Under the pieces are notes generated by a model. The model did not search any database. It was not told where the DNA came from and saw nothing but the letters and a program-made list of their open reading frames with translations. This document shows, one piece after another, positions 28,175 through 36,401 of a stretch of 64,000 bases of DNA (its first letter is position 1; each line of letters starts with the position of its first letter). Origin of the DNA: Nioella ostreopsis (GTDB lineage Bacteria > Pseudomonadota > Alphaproteobacteria > Rhodobacterales > Rhodobacteraceae); contig NZ_RCIQ01000018.1 of assembly GCF_004000255.1 (NCBI RefSeq), forward strand, positions 16,301 through 80,300, in the 5' to 3' direction. The position numbers and the translations under genes are program-made.

Positions 28175-29532
28175 GCCTTGCCGCGACCACCACCACCGTC
28201 AATTGCACCTCCTGCGGGGCCGGGCTGGATGTGCTCGGCGGCGGGCGGGTCATGGTCCATATCTGCCCCTATTGCGGGGCCGAGCTGGACACGCAGGACA
28301 ACTACAAGGTCATCGCCAAGTTCGACGGGCTGAAACGCCCCGACAGCCCATTCCGCATCGGCATGTCCGGCAAGATCAAGGGCGTCGATTATACAGTCAT
28401 CGGGATGCTGGAATATACCGAGCGCTATCGCGGCCAGACCTGGCGCTGGATCGACCACCAGCTGTATTCACCCACCCATGGCTATGCCTGGCTGACCATC
28501 GAGGACGGGCATCTTGTCTTTACCCGCCGCTACCGACGGCCGGTCTGGATATCCTCGGCGCAGGTGGAGCGGGCCAATCATCCGCCTACCGTGACCGTCG
28601 ATGGCGATCGCTATCGCTATTACGAAACCTCGACCGGCGAAATCACCTTTGCCGAAGGCGAGTTCACCTGGGCCCCCAAGATTGGCGACAAGACAACCGC
28701 CGTGTCGGTTCTGACCGACAACGCGATGCTGGCCTTCTCGGAGACCAATCAGGAACGCGAAGTCTATCGCTCGGAACTGGTGGACAGCGCCGCGGTCTCC
28801 GCCTCTTTCGGGGTCAGAAACCCGCCGGTGCCAAGCGCTCCGCACCCGATGCAGCCCGATACGGGCGGCGGAAATGACCGCTTCGTTCAGATCGTGGCCC
28901 TCATTGCCATGGTTGCCTGTTTCGCGCTGGCCTTGTTCTTCGACACCCGGACCGGCGCGGTCGTCGGCGACCCTGTCGTCGTCCATGTGCGCGACATTCC
29001 TTCGGCGGTGCCTGTCACCATCCCGGATGTCCCCGGCCCGGTCAGGCTGACCATTGACGGCACACCCTATGTCGAACCAACCCTTGCGAACCCGCCGAGC
29101 GCGCCGGTCTATGCCTATGCGTCGCTTACCCTGACCAATGCCGATGGCAGCGCCGTGTCCGGTGCACCAAGCCGGGCGCGGGTCAGAATTGGCGGTCAGC
29201 GTCAAAACGGTCTGCCGGGAGGCAACAACCACACCGAACTGCTTTTCCCCTCTACCCTGTCCGGCAGCTACCTGCTCAATCTTGGCTGGTCGAGCCAGGG
29301 GCCGGGCTCTGCCAACAACCGGGCAGGATTTCAGGGGGATCTGACCAGCGCCAGCCAGCTTCATTTCGCGGAAGGAACCGTCACCATCCGCTCCTACGCG
29401 GGCATTTCCCGGGGGTACTGGCTGTACTGGCTTGGCGTCGCCTTCCTGATCGTGGTGGGGGTCAGCTTCCTGCGCCGGTGGAACTTCAACCGCCGACGCT
29501 GGAGCGGGTCCGACTGGACGAGCGAGGACTGA
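28171..29532 (+). CDS. Zinc-ribbon DUF4178 membrane protein
   Basis: 453 residues: zinc ribbon CTSCG...CPYCG near residues 11-32, DUF4178 domain (IGMSGKIKGVDYTVIGMLEYTERYRGQTW), a membrane span near residue 240 (IVALIAMVACFALALFF), an extracytoplasmic beta-rich domain of about 160 residues, and a second span near the C-terminus (WLYWLGVAFLIVVGVSFL) ending in a basic tail. Coupled at both ends to its neighbours. Probably the membrane hub of the module; no catalytic motif is seen. Confidence 0.75.
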   Translation: MSLAATTTTVNCTSCGAGLDVLGGGRVMVHICPYCGAELDTQDNYKVIAKFDGLKRPDSPFRIGMSGKIKGVDYTVIGMLEYTERYRGQTWRWIDHQLYSPTHGYAWLTIEDGHLVFTRRYRRPVWISSAQVERANHPPTVTVDGDRYRYYETSTGEITFAEGEFTWAPKIGDKTTAVSVLTDNAMLAFSETNQEREVYRSELVDSAAVSASFGVRNPPVPSAPHPMQPDTGGGNDRFVQIVALIAMVACFALALFFDTRTGAVVGDPVVVHVRDIPSAVPVTIPDVPGPVRLTIDGTPYVEPTLANPPSAPVYAYASLTLTNADGSAVSGAPSRARVRIGGQRQNGLPGGNNHTELLFPSTLSGSYLLNLGWSSQGPGSANNRAGFQGDLTSASQLHFAEGTVTIRSYAGISRGYWLYWLGVAFLIVVGVSFLRRWNFNRRRWSGSDWTSED

Positions 29533-29533
29533 C

Positions 29534-29701
29534 ATGAACCTGTTTCGAACCGTATTCCTGGCCGTCACCATCATCGCCGTTCTCGGTGTCTCTTACGTTG
29601 CCTATCGCGGCGCGGCCCCCGACACCACCGGTCGGCATGTCTCGCTGAGGACCGGCAGCGGTGGCAATAGCGGCTTCTTCGGCTTCGGTCGCGTCAAATA
29701 A
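29534..29701 (+). CDS. 55-residue single-span membrane protein
   Basis: ATG one base after the preceding stop. One N-terminal hydrophobic helix (VFLAVTIIAVLGVSYVAYRG), then a short Gly/Ser-rich tail (GSGGNSGFFGFGRVK). Its position in a tightly packed operon argues that it is real. I do not recognise a family; it may be a small partner of the DUF350 or DUF4178 membrane proteins. Confidence 0.6.
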   Translation: MNLFRTVFLAVTIIAVLGVSYVAYRGAAPDTTGRHVSLRTGSGGNSGFFGFGRVK

Positions 29702-29714
29702 GAAAGAGGATCCA

Positions 29715-29939
29715 ATGGAACTGTTTGCAGAGCTTCAACTGGCCGAAATCCTCGGCACCATCGTCTATACCGGCATCGGCATGGTGCTGATGTGGATCGT
29801 GTGGAAGATCATCGTCGCGGCCTCGCCCTTCCCGATCATCAAGGAGATCGAGGAAGACCAGAACATTGCACTGGCCGTCATGATCGGCATGCTGTTCCTG
29901 TCCATCGCCATCATTATCGCGGCCGTCATCGTTTCATGA
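29715..29939 (+). CDS. DUF350 family membrane protein
   Basis: 74 residues with two hydrophobic helices (ILGTIVYTGIGMVLMWIVWKIIV and IALAVMIGMLFLSIAIIIAAVIV) separated by the short acidic hinge KEIEEDQN, the DUF350 pattern. The start at 29715 has AGAGGA upstream. DUF350 proteins frequently occur with DUF4178 and polyamine-synthase-like proteins. Function unknown. Confidence 0.75.
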   Translation: MELFAELQLAEILGTIVYTGIGMVLMWIVWKIIVAASPFPIIKEIEEDQNIALAVMIGMLFLSIAIIIAAVIVS

Positions 29940-31480
29940 CACCAGCCCACGCCCCGCGCCTGCGCGAGGTCTGGCTGCTGGCGGCGACCTTTCTGGTCGC
30001 CATTGCCGGGCTGATCTACGAACTGGTCGCGGCCACGGTGTCGAGCTACCTGCTCGGCGATTCCGTGCGTCAGTTCTCGCTGGTGATCGGCATCTTCCTG
30101 TCCTCCATGGGGCTGGGATCGTGGCTGTCGCGCTATGTGGGGCAGGCGTTTTCGGGCTTTGTCTGGGCGCAGATCCTACTGGGGCTGGTCGGTGGCTTCA
30201 TGGCCCCGGTGCTGTTCATCATCTATGGCTGGTTGGGCGATGTGGGCCTGCCGCTCTACGGCATGCTCATCGCCGTGGGCGTGTTGTCGGGGATGGAAAT
30301 CCCGCTCATTGTGCGCATCCTGAAGTCCGAGGGCGCCAGCGAGTTCCGGTTTGAGAACGTGCTGACAGTGGATTATGTGGGCGCGCTCGCCGCCTCGCTG
30401 GCCTTTCCGCTGCTGATCATCCCGCATCTGGGCCTGATGTCGGCAAGCCTGACCTTCGGGGCGCTGAACCTTGCCGTGGCGGGCCTGTCTCTGTGGATTT
30501 TCCGCGATCTCGTGACCCGCGCACAGGTGACCTTCTGGGCGCTGGCGCTGTCCGCCACGCTGGCCGGACTTGTGATGTCGGAACGGCTGGTCTCCATCGC
30601 CGATGCGGGGCTGTACGAAGACAGCATCATCCTCGATCAGGCGACTCCCTATCAGCAAATCACCGTCACCCGCTTTCAGGACCGGGTGCGCTTGTTCCTC
30701 GATCATTCCATCCAGTTCGACAGCATCGACGAATACCGCTATCACGAGCTTCTGGTGCATCCCGCCATGGGCCTTGCGCCGCGCGCCCGCAACATCCTGA
30801 TCCTCGGCGGCGGCGACGGCATGGCCACCCGCGAAGTGCTGCGCCACGATGGTGTTGAGTCCGTGACGCTGGTCGATCTCGATCCCGCCGTGACCACGCT
30901 TTTCCGCGACCACCCCGACCTCGCGCCCTTGAACGACCACGCCTTCAGCGACCCGCGCGTGACGATCATCAATTCCGACGCGTGGGAGTTCATCGAACAT
31001 GCCGACGCGCTCTATGACGTCATCATCCTCGACCTGCCCGACCCCAAGAACCTCGCCCTGTCGCGGCTCTATTCCCGCAGCTTCTACGGGCTGCTGGCCG
31101 AGCGTCTCTCCACCCACGGGCTGATCGTGACGCAGGCCGGATCACCACTCTTCGCGCGGCAGGCCTTCTGGTCTCTCGTCGAAACGTTTGAAAGCGCCAC
31201 CAACCCCCTGACCCCCGGCACGGCGGGTCTCTGGACGCTGCCCTATCACACCTATGTGCCCAGTTTCGGCGAATGGGGCTTCATCATCGCCGCGCCCCTG
31301 GAACACGGGGCGGACAACCTGCCCCTGCCCGAGGGCCTGCGCTATCTGAACGAAGACGAATGGCAGGCCGCGCGGCTCTTCGGGGGTGATGTCTCGCGGA
31401 TCGAGGCCGAGGCCAACACCCTGCAATCCCATGCGCTTGTGGGCTACTATCTCGATGGCTGGGACCAGTGGTTCCCCTGA
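29936..31480 (+). CDS. Membrane-embedded spermidine synthase-like aminopropyltransferase
   Basis: 514 residues. About seven membrane helices in residues 10-225, then a SpeE-type catalytic domain: RVRLFLDHSIQFDSIDEYRYHE, SAM-analogue-binding ILILGGGDGMATREVL, VTLVDLDP, and the active-site block ILDLPDP...LYSRSFY (usually DxTDP in soluble SpeE). Catalytic residues look intact, so it probably transfers an aminopropyl group from decarboxylated SAM. The acceptor may be membrane-associated. The start overlaps the DUF350 stop, and its stop abuts the opposing speD. Confidence 0.85.
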   Translation: MTPAHAPRLREVWLLAATFLVAIAGLIYELVAATVSSYLLGDSVRQFSLVIGIFLSSMGLGSWLSRYVGQAFSGFVWAQILLGLVGGFMAPVLFIIYGWLGDVGLPLYGMLIAVGVLSGMEIPLIVRILKSEGASEFRFENVLTVDYVGALAASLAFPLLIIPHLGLMSASLTFGALNLAVAGLSLWIFRDLVTRAQVTFWALALSATLAGLVMSERLVSIADAGLYEDSIILDQATPYQQITVTRFQDRVRLFLDHSIQFDSIDEYRYHELLVHPAMGLAPRARNILILGGGDGMATREVLRHDGVESVTLVDLDPAVTTLFRDHPDLAPLNDHAFSDPRVTIINSDAWEFIEHADALYDVIILDLPDPKNLALSRLYSRSFYGLLAERLSTHGLIVTQAGSPLFARQAFWSLVETFESATNPLTPGTAGLWTLPYHTYVPSFGEWGFIIAAPLEHGADNLPLPEGLRYLNEDEWQAARLFGGDVSRIEAEANTLQSHALVGYYLDGWDQWFP

Positions 31481-31837
31481 TCAGCCCCGACCGCGCGCGA
31501 TCTCGGTGATCACCACCCGTTCGGGCCGCAACACCTCACGCAGATACGCCGCCGCCCGATGCGCATCGGATCGGCCACAGAGGAAGATATCCACGGCGGC
31601 ATAGCCGGTCTCGGGCCAGGTGTGGATCGAGATATGCGATTCCGCCAGCAGCAGAATGCCCGTCACCCCATGCCCCTCGCCGAAATGATGCAGATGCCCC
31701 GCCAGAACAGTGGCCCCCGCCGCCCCCGCCGCCGCGTGAAGGGTGGTTTCAAGAAATTCCGTGTCATCCAGACCGATGGCCCCGTAAAGGTCCACGATCA
31801 GGTGCAATCCCGGCAAATGGTCAGGGTCCGTGCTCAT
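31481..31837 (-). CDS. speD: S-adenosylmethionine decarboxylase proenzyme
   Basis: About 118 residues from ATG 31837; an upstream ATG at 31918 would add an unlikely leader. Self-cleavage motif LLLAESHISIHTWPE, where the Ser becomes the pyruvoyl group, and the later CGRSDAHRAA block are typical of bacterial SpeD. It supplies decarboxylated SAM, the donor required by the convergent aminopropyltransferase. The two stop codons touch (TGA|TCA), with no room for a terminator. Confidence 0.93.
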   Translation of the reverse strand: MSTDPDHLPGLHLIVDLYGAIGLDDTEFLETTLHAAAGAAGATVLAGHLHHFGEGHGVTGILLLAESHISIHTWPETGYAAVDIFLCGRSDAHRAAAYLREVLRPERVVITEIARGRG

Positions 31838-31967
31838 CCCTAGGGCATAGCCCGCCCCCACAGGCTTGAGAAGCCCGCACAGTCCCCGCACAGCATCTTT
31901 CCTTCCCGGCGTCCCCATGCAATTCTGAACATGTCAACTAACACGCAACCGTAAAGGACACACCGCC

Positions 31968-32741
31968 ATGGACCTGCCCAGGAATGCCTTCAAAGCCGCG
32001 ATCAAGGCGGGCGAGAAACAGATCGGCATGTGGGTCTCGATTCCCGACAATGGCGTGGTCGAGCTGCTGGCCGGTTGCGGCTATGACTGGCTGCTGATCG
32101 ACACGGAACATTCCGCCATGGGTGCCGTCGACACGATGCCCCTGATGCAAGCCGCCGCGCCTTACCCGATCAGCACCGTGGTGCGGCCCGGCTGGAATGA
32201 CGCGGTCGAAATCAAGAAGCTGCTGGATTGCGGGGCGCAGTCGCTGCTCATTCCCTATGTCCAGAACGCGGATGAGGCCGCTGCCGCCGTCGCCGCCACC
32301 CGCTATCCGCCGCATGGCATAAGGGGCATGGCGGGGACGACACGCGCCACCCGCTATGGTGCGGTCAAGGACTATGCGACACGGGCCTCGGAAGAGATTT
32401 GCCTGCTCGTGCAGGTCGAAACCGCCGAGGCGCTTGCGAATATCGAGGCCATCGCGGCGGTTGACGGCGTCGATGGCATCTTCATCGGCCCCGCCGATCT
32501 GGCGGCCTCCATGGGCTATCCCGGGCAGGGCTCGCACCCGGAGGTCAAGGCCGCCGTTGTCGATGCGGTGAAACGGATCACCACCGCCGGTCTGCCCGCC
32601 GGGTTCCTGTCGCTCGATCCGGTGATGCTGGACGCGGTGAACGAGGCGGGCGGCACATTCATCGCTGTCGATGTGGACATGGTGCTGCTGCGGCGCGAGG
32701 CTGCCGCCAAGGCCGCCCAATGGCGCGACAAGATCGGCTGA
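31968..32741 (+). CDS. HpcH/HpaI-family aldolase
   Basis: 257-residue class II pyruvate aldolase. Motifs are LLIDTEHSAMG, VVRPGWND, YPPHGIRGMAG, the metal-binding Glu in VQVETAEAL and FIGPADLAASMG. Family members cleave 4-hydroxy-2-oxo acids such as 4-hydroxy-2-oxoheptanedioate to pyruvate and an aldehyde. Preceded by GTAAAGGACA. Apparently monocistronic, so the physiological substrate cannot be inferred. Confidence 0.88.
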   Translation: MDLPRNAFKAAIKAGEKQIGMWVSIPDNGVVELLAGCGYDWLLIDTEHSAMGAVDTMPLMQAAAPYPISTVVRPGWNDAVEIKKLLDCGAQSLLIPYVQNADEAAAAVAATRYPPHGIRGMAGTTRATRYGAVKDYATRASEEICLLVQVETAEALANIEAIAAVDGVDGIFIGPADLAASMGYPGQGSHPEVKAAVVDAVKRITTAGLPAGFLSLDPVMLDAVNEAGGTFIAVDVDMVLLRREAAAKAAQWRDKIG

Positions 32742-32798
32742 TCCGACGCCGCGCACCGGTGCCAAACCCGAAACTGGGCTAGTTGAGCACCGCCCCCG

Positions 32799-32872
32799 CC
32801 ACGCAGCCGTGGCAACGCGCGCCGACGAGGGCTCCCCTGACAAGGGGGCTTGAGGAGGCGCGCTCCCCCGCG
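32799..32872 (+). repeat. Repeat family B, copy 2
   Basis: CCACGCAGCCGTGG hairpin, CAACGCGCGC, GAGGG, a CCCCTGACAAGGGG hairpin, GAGGAGGCGCGCTCCCC. It abuts the point where the amidohydrolase remnant loses homology. Confidence 0.6.
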
Positions 32873-32996
32873 TCACATCTCCACCAGCGCCCGCGCGATG
32901 CGCCGCCGTGACGGGAAAGCGCGTCACCCCCGGCCCGGGCCCGCTGCATCCGGCGATCTCCCGCAGCCGCCGCGCGGCCTCTTCTCCCCAATCCAT
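32873..32996 (-). pseudogene. 5' remnant of an M20-type amidohydrolase (allantoate/carbamoyl amidase-like)
   Basis: From ATG 32996 on the minus strand, the residues LREIAG...GPGPGVTRFPVTAAHRA resemble the N-terminus of M20 hydantoinase/carbamoylase-type amidases, which typically have a GVTRLPFTPEHRA-like segment. A frameshift near 32.89 kb is followed in the next frame by ARALVEM and a stop, and then repeat B. The remaining roughly 370 codons are absent. A perfect copy of the FadR-type operator lies just upstream (33008-33025), implying the gene was once part of that regulon. Confidence 0.55.
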
Positions 32997-33007
32997 GATG
33001 CTATCCA

Positions 33008-33025
33008 AATTTATCATGATAAATT
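33008..33025. promoter_or_regulatory. Operator 1 for the FadR-family regulator
   Basis: Perfect 18-bp palindrome AATTTATCATGATAAATT, in front of the amidohydrolase remnant. Confidence 0.75.
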
Positions 33026-33056
33026 AGGCCCTACACAAGCATGGCGCTTGGGTCTA

Positions 33057-33074
33057 GGTTCATCATGATAAATC
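33057..33074. promoter_or_regulatory. Operator 2 for the FadR-family regulator
   Basis: GGTTCATCATGATAAATC, same core TCATCATGATAAAT, 15 bases before the regulator ATG; suggests autoregulation. Confidence 0.7.
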
Positions 33075-33088
33075 AACGTCAGAGCCAC

Positions 33089-33850
33089 ATGACCGACACA
33101 TCCTCGAAACCAGCCCTTCCCAGACGGTCCCGACCGGTGAAAGTGGCTGACCAGATCAAGGAATGGGTCGTGGAACGCGACCTCAAACAGGGCGCGAAGC
33201 TGCCCAATGAGGCCGAGATGATTACGCTTTTCGGGGTCTCGAAAGGCACCGTGCGCGAGGCGATGCGGATCCTTGAGGCGCAGGGCCTCATCGTCACCCG
33301 CACCGGCCCCGGCGGCGGCAGTTTCGTGGGCGAGGTCAGCCTTGAACGCGCCAAGTCGCTGCTGGCCAACTATTTCTATTTCCAGGATCTGTCGGTGTCC
33401 GACATCTACCAGATGCGCAAGGTGGTGGAGCCGGAACTGGCCGCATCGCTTGCGGGTACACTCAGCCCGGGCCAGATCGCCGAGCTGCGGGGGCTGGTCC
33501 AGCAATATGACCGGCCCGCGGAGACACCCGAAGAGGAACGCGACCAGCATATCGACTCGCTCAAGTTCCACGCCAAGCTGGCGGAGTATTCCCGCAACCC
33601 GCTGCTCGCCTTCATGGTCTCCTTCATGGCGCGGATCCTGACCGATCTGACCGTTTACCGCCGCCTCTATGAACCCCATAACGAGGAACTGCGCGCGCGC
33701 GGCCAAAGGCACCAGCTCGATCTGGTGGAAGCGCTGGAGGCTGGCGATGCGGCGCGCGCCGAGGCGATCATGCGGTCCCATATGCTGGGGGCCGAAGCCC
33801 TGATGCAGCGGCAGGAGGCGCAGGTCATGCGCCGCTTCATCGCAGAATAG
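33089..33850 (+). CDS. FadR/GntR-family transcriptional regulator
   Basis: 253 residues. N-terminal winged HTH (KLPNEAEMITLFGVSKGTVREAMRILEAQGLI) and C-terminal FCD-type helical ligand domain with a metal-site pattern (DSLKFHAKLAEYSRN ... HQLDLVEALEAGDAARAEAIMRSHM). ATG 33089 is preferred to one at 33065, which lies inside an operator. Four copies of TTATCATGATAA-like sites occur in front of this gene, the amidohydrolase remnant, DUF1028 and the peptide transporter, so it probably controls uptake and hydrolysis of a peptide or amide compound. Confidence 0.87.
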   Translation: MTDTSSKPALPRRSRPVKVADQIKEWVVERDLKQGAKLPNEAEMITLFGVSKGTVREAMRILEAQGLIVTRTGPGGGSFVGEVSLERAKSLLANYFYFQDLSVSDIYQMRKVVEPELAASLAGTLSPGQIAELRGLVQQYDRPAETPEEERDQHIDSLKFHAKLAEYSRNPLLAFMVSFMARILTDLTVYRRLYEPHNEELRARGQRHQLDLVEALEAGDAARAEAIMRSHMLGAEALMQRQEAQVMRRFIAE

Positions 33851-33870
33851 GCGGTGAGGTCAGCGCGACC

Positions 33871-33890
33871 ACGCGATTTCGAAATCGCGT
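33871..33890. repeat. TTCGAA-centred palindrome, copy 1
   Basis: Perfect 20-bp palindrome ACGCGATTTCGAAATCGCGT, just after the regulator stop; identical to 33981-34000. Confidence 0.75.
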
Positions 33891-33980
33891 CCTTGTGTCC
33901 AGATCCCAGGCCACGCCCCTGCCGATGCCAAGGCGCACCAGTCCGACCCGGGGAGCCGCACGCCTTGCAGAGCGCGGGGG

Positions 33981-34000
33981 ACGCGATTTCGAAATCGCGT
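33981..34000. repeat. TTCGAA-centred palindrome, copy 2
   Basis: Identical 20-bp palindrome ACGCGATTTCGAAATCGCGT, exactly 110 bases from copy 1 and 13 bases before the DUF1028 stop. Confidence 0.75.
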
Positions 34001-34012
34001 TCTCGCCCCAGC

Positions 34013-34678
34013 TCATCCCGGTGCGCGCACCTTGTCCGTCAGCACCGGCACCTCGTCCAGCCAGTCCGCATAGGGGGGCGTCCGGGCGGCCTGCAGCAAC
34101 GCGCCCAGATCGTCGAGCGGCTGGTCGCTCCGGTCGATCCGCAGATCCAGCGGCGGCGCATCGGGGCGCAGCACCAGCATCGCCGCAGACAGCAGCCCGC
34201 GCGAATCACCCCCTGCCACCTCTGCCGCCCGCAGGCTCGCCAGCAGCCGCTCGGCCATGTCCTCGCCCTCGCCCTCGCGGTAGCGCGCGACAAGCGCGTC
34301 AAGAACCGCCTCGGAACTCAGCATGTTCCCCGCCACCGCCAGCCCGCCAAAGCAGCGATGCGCAGCGGCGGGCACGCTTTTGCCGCCGGTGAAACCTCCG
34401 GCCCGGCCCGCCACATCCAGCGTGATCAGCTGCCGGTGCCCGCGCCCCGCATCCCCTTGAGTCACAGCGAAAACCGCATCGCCTGCGCTCACCCCCTGAC
34501 CCATCAGGCGAATCGCCTCATCGCGCCAGAACGTACTGGGCGCGGTCCCCTGAGAGGCCGACAGCCCGCGCTCGATATCGCCGCGAATGACCCATCCGCC
34601 CACGCACAGGCTGCCTGTCGCAGCCGCCGCCGCGTAAGTGCCTGTTTTCTGGTCATGGGCAAGAATCGAGAAGGTCAT
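34013..34678 (-). CDS. DUF1028 family protein (Ntn-hydrolase-like)
   Basis: 221 residues beginning MTFSILAHDQKTGTYAAAAATGS, with GDAGRGHRQLITLD and FTGGKSV...GNMLSSEAVLDAL, the DUF1028 signature. The family has a fold related to N-terminal nucleophile hydrolases and commonly accompanies peptide transporters. It is divergent from the transporter operon across two operator copies, so the two should be co-regulated. A role in processing the imported peptide or amide is inferred. Confidence 0.85.
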   Translation of the reverse strand: MTFSILAHDQKTGTYAAAAATGSLCVGGWVIRGDIERGLSASQGTAPSTFWRDEAIRLMGQGVSAGDAVFAVTQGDAGRGHRQLITLDVAGRAGGFTGGKSVPAAAHRCFGGLAVAGNMLSSEAVLDALVARYREGEGEDMAERLLASLRAAEVAGGDSRGLLSAAMLVLRPDAPPLDLRIDRSDQPLDDLGALLQAARTPPYADWLDEVPVLTDKVRAPG

Positions 34679-34705
34679 GCCGGGCTCCCGCTAATATTTC
34701 TCTTG

Positions 34706-34723
34706 AATTTATCATGATCATTT
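34706..34723. promoter_or_regulatory. Operator 3 for the FadR-family regulator
   Basis: AATTTATCATGATCATTT, an imperfect copy between DUF1028 and the transporter operon, 28 bases centre-to-centre from operator 4. Confidence 0.7.
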
Positions 34724-34733
34724 GCGTGAATGC

Positions 34734-34751
34734 AATTCATCATGATAAATT
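34734..34751. promoter_or_regulatory. Operator 4 for the FadR-family regulator
   Basis: AATTCATCATGATAAATT, a near-perfect copy ending 20 bases before the substrate-binding-protein ATG. Confidence 0.75.
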
Positions 34752-34770
34752 CCACAGGGAAGGATCTGCC

Positions 34771-36345
34771 ATGAAACTGCTGTCCATGACACGGCGCGCG
34801 CTGCTTGCCGCCGTGGCGGCCTCGGCGCTGGCCATAGGGGCCAATCCCGCCGCCGCACAAACCCCGCCCGGCGTTCTCGTCGTCGGCCAGGTGGCCGAGC
34901 CACAGGCGCTCGACCCCCATGCCGTGACCGCCGTCAACGACTTCCGCATTCTGATGAATGTCTATGACGGGCTGGTGCGCTACGCCTCCGGCACTCTGGA
35001 AGTGGAGCCCGCGCTGGCCACCTCCTGGGACATCTCCGAGGACGGCACCGTCTACACCTTCACCCTGCGCGAAGGTGTCAGCTTCCATGACGGCTCTCCC
35101 TTCAATGCAGAGGCCGTGGTGTTCAACTTCGACCGGATGCTCGATGAAGACCACCCCTACCATGACACCGGCCCCTTCCCGCTGTCCTTCTTCTTCTCGG
35201 CCGTGGAAGAGGTCGAAGCGCTCGACGACATGACCGTTCAGTTCACCCTGAACGCGCCTTACGCACCGTTCCTGTCGAACCTCGCCTATCCCACCGGCCT
35301 CATCGTTTCGCCCGCCGCTGTGATGGAGCATGGCCAGGACTTCGGCCGCAACCCGTCCGGCACTGGCGCTTTCGTCTTCGAGGAATGGCGCGCGAATGAG
35401 GCCGTGGTCGTGACCGGTAACCCCGATTACTGGGGCGGTGCGCCCGCGCTGGAGGCCGTGGTCTTCCGCCCGATCACCGACGCCAACACCCGCGTGGCCG
35501 AAATGCTCGCTGGCGGCATCGACATGATGGTCGAAGTTCCGCCGGTGGCCCTGTCCGAATTCGGCGGCGACAGCTTCCAGATCGTCGAACAGGCAGGCCC
35601 CCACGTCTGGTTCCTGATCCTCAACGCTCTGGAAGGCCCGTTTGCCGATGTGCGCGTCCGTCAGGCCGCGAACTACGCGATCAACAAGGAAGCCATCGTG
35701 AATGACGTGCTGGAAGGCACCGCCGCCGTTGCGGCCGGTCCGACCCCGCCCGCCTTCGCATGGGCCTATAACGAGGAACTGGAGCCCTATCCCTACGACC
35801 CCGACCGCGCCCGTGAACTGCTGGCCGAGGCCGGTGTCGAGAACCCCGAGATCACCTTCTACGTGACCGAGGGCGGATCGGGCATGCTGGACCCCGTCGC
35901 CATGGGCACCGCCATTCAGGCGGATCTGGAGGCCGTGGGCTTCGACGTCACCATCGAAACCTATGAATGGAACACCTTCCTTGGCCGCGTGAATCCGGGC
36001 CTTGAGGGTGAGGCCGACATGGCGGAAATGGCGTGGATGACGAACGACCCCGACACCCTGCCCTACTTGGCGCTGCGCACCGATGCCTGGCCCGATCAGG
36101 GTGGCTTCAACTCCGGCTACTATTCCAACCCCGAGGTTGACGCCTTGCTGGAAGAGGCCCGCACCTCGACCGACCAGGACCGCCGCGCGGAACTCTATCG
36201 CCAGATGCAGGTGATCGTGCAGGAGGACGCGCCGTGGGTCTTCGTGGCAAACTGGGTGCAGAACGCAGTCACCAATGACCGGGTCGAAGGCTTCGCGCTT
36301 GAACCCTCCTTCTTCCTGCTGCTGCATGACGTGGTGAAGAACTGA
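34771..36345 (+). CDS. Peptide ABC transporter substrate-binding protein (family 5)
   Basis: 524 residues with a Sec signal peptide (TRRALLAAVAASALA...AAAQ). Family 5 solute-binding pattern: GLVRYASGTLEVEPALATSW, YTFTLREGVSFHDGSPFNAEAVVF, NPSGTGAF, VRQAANYAINKEAIV. ATG 34771 follows AGGGAAGGA. It heads the operon with permease, permease-ATPase fusion and ATPase genes, under two FadR-type operators. Dipeptide/oligopeptide-type; exact ligand unknown. Confidence 0.92.
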   Translation: MKLLSMTRRALLAAVAASALAIGANPAAAQTPPGVLVVGQVAEPQALDPHAVTAVNDFRILMNVYDGLVRYASGTLEVEPALATSWDISEDGTVYTFTLREGVSFHDGSPFNAEAVVFNFDRMLDEDHPYHDTGPFPLSFFFSAVEEVEALDDMTVQFTLNAPYAPFLSNLAYPTGLIVSPAAVMEHGQDFGRNPSGTGAFVFEEWRANEAVVVTGNPDYWGGAPALEAVVFRPITDANTRVAEMLAGGIDMMVEVPPVALSEFGGDSFQIVEQAGPHVWFLILNALEGPFADVRVRQAANYAINKEAIVNDVLEGTAAVAAGPTPPAFAWAYNEELEPYPYDPDRARELLAEAGVENPEITFYVTEGGSGMLDPVAMGTAIQADLEAVGFDVTIETYEWNTFLGRVNPGLEGEADMAEMAWMTNDPDTLPYLALRTDAWPDQGGFNSGYYSNPEVDALLEEARTSTDQDRRAELYRQMQVIVQEDAPWVFVANWVQNAVTNDRVEGFALEPSFFLLLHDVVKN

Positions 36346-36401
36346 GCCTAAGCTAAGCGCCGCGGCGGGGGTCTCCCTTCCCCTCGCCGCGGTGCGATTT
36401 T

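Noticed and set aside
31938..33017. 359-codon minus-strand frame spanning the aldolase gene
   Set aside because: Most of it is antisense to the HpcH/HpaI aldolase. Only the first ~35 codons resemble a gene, reported as an amidohydrolase remnant.
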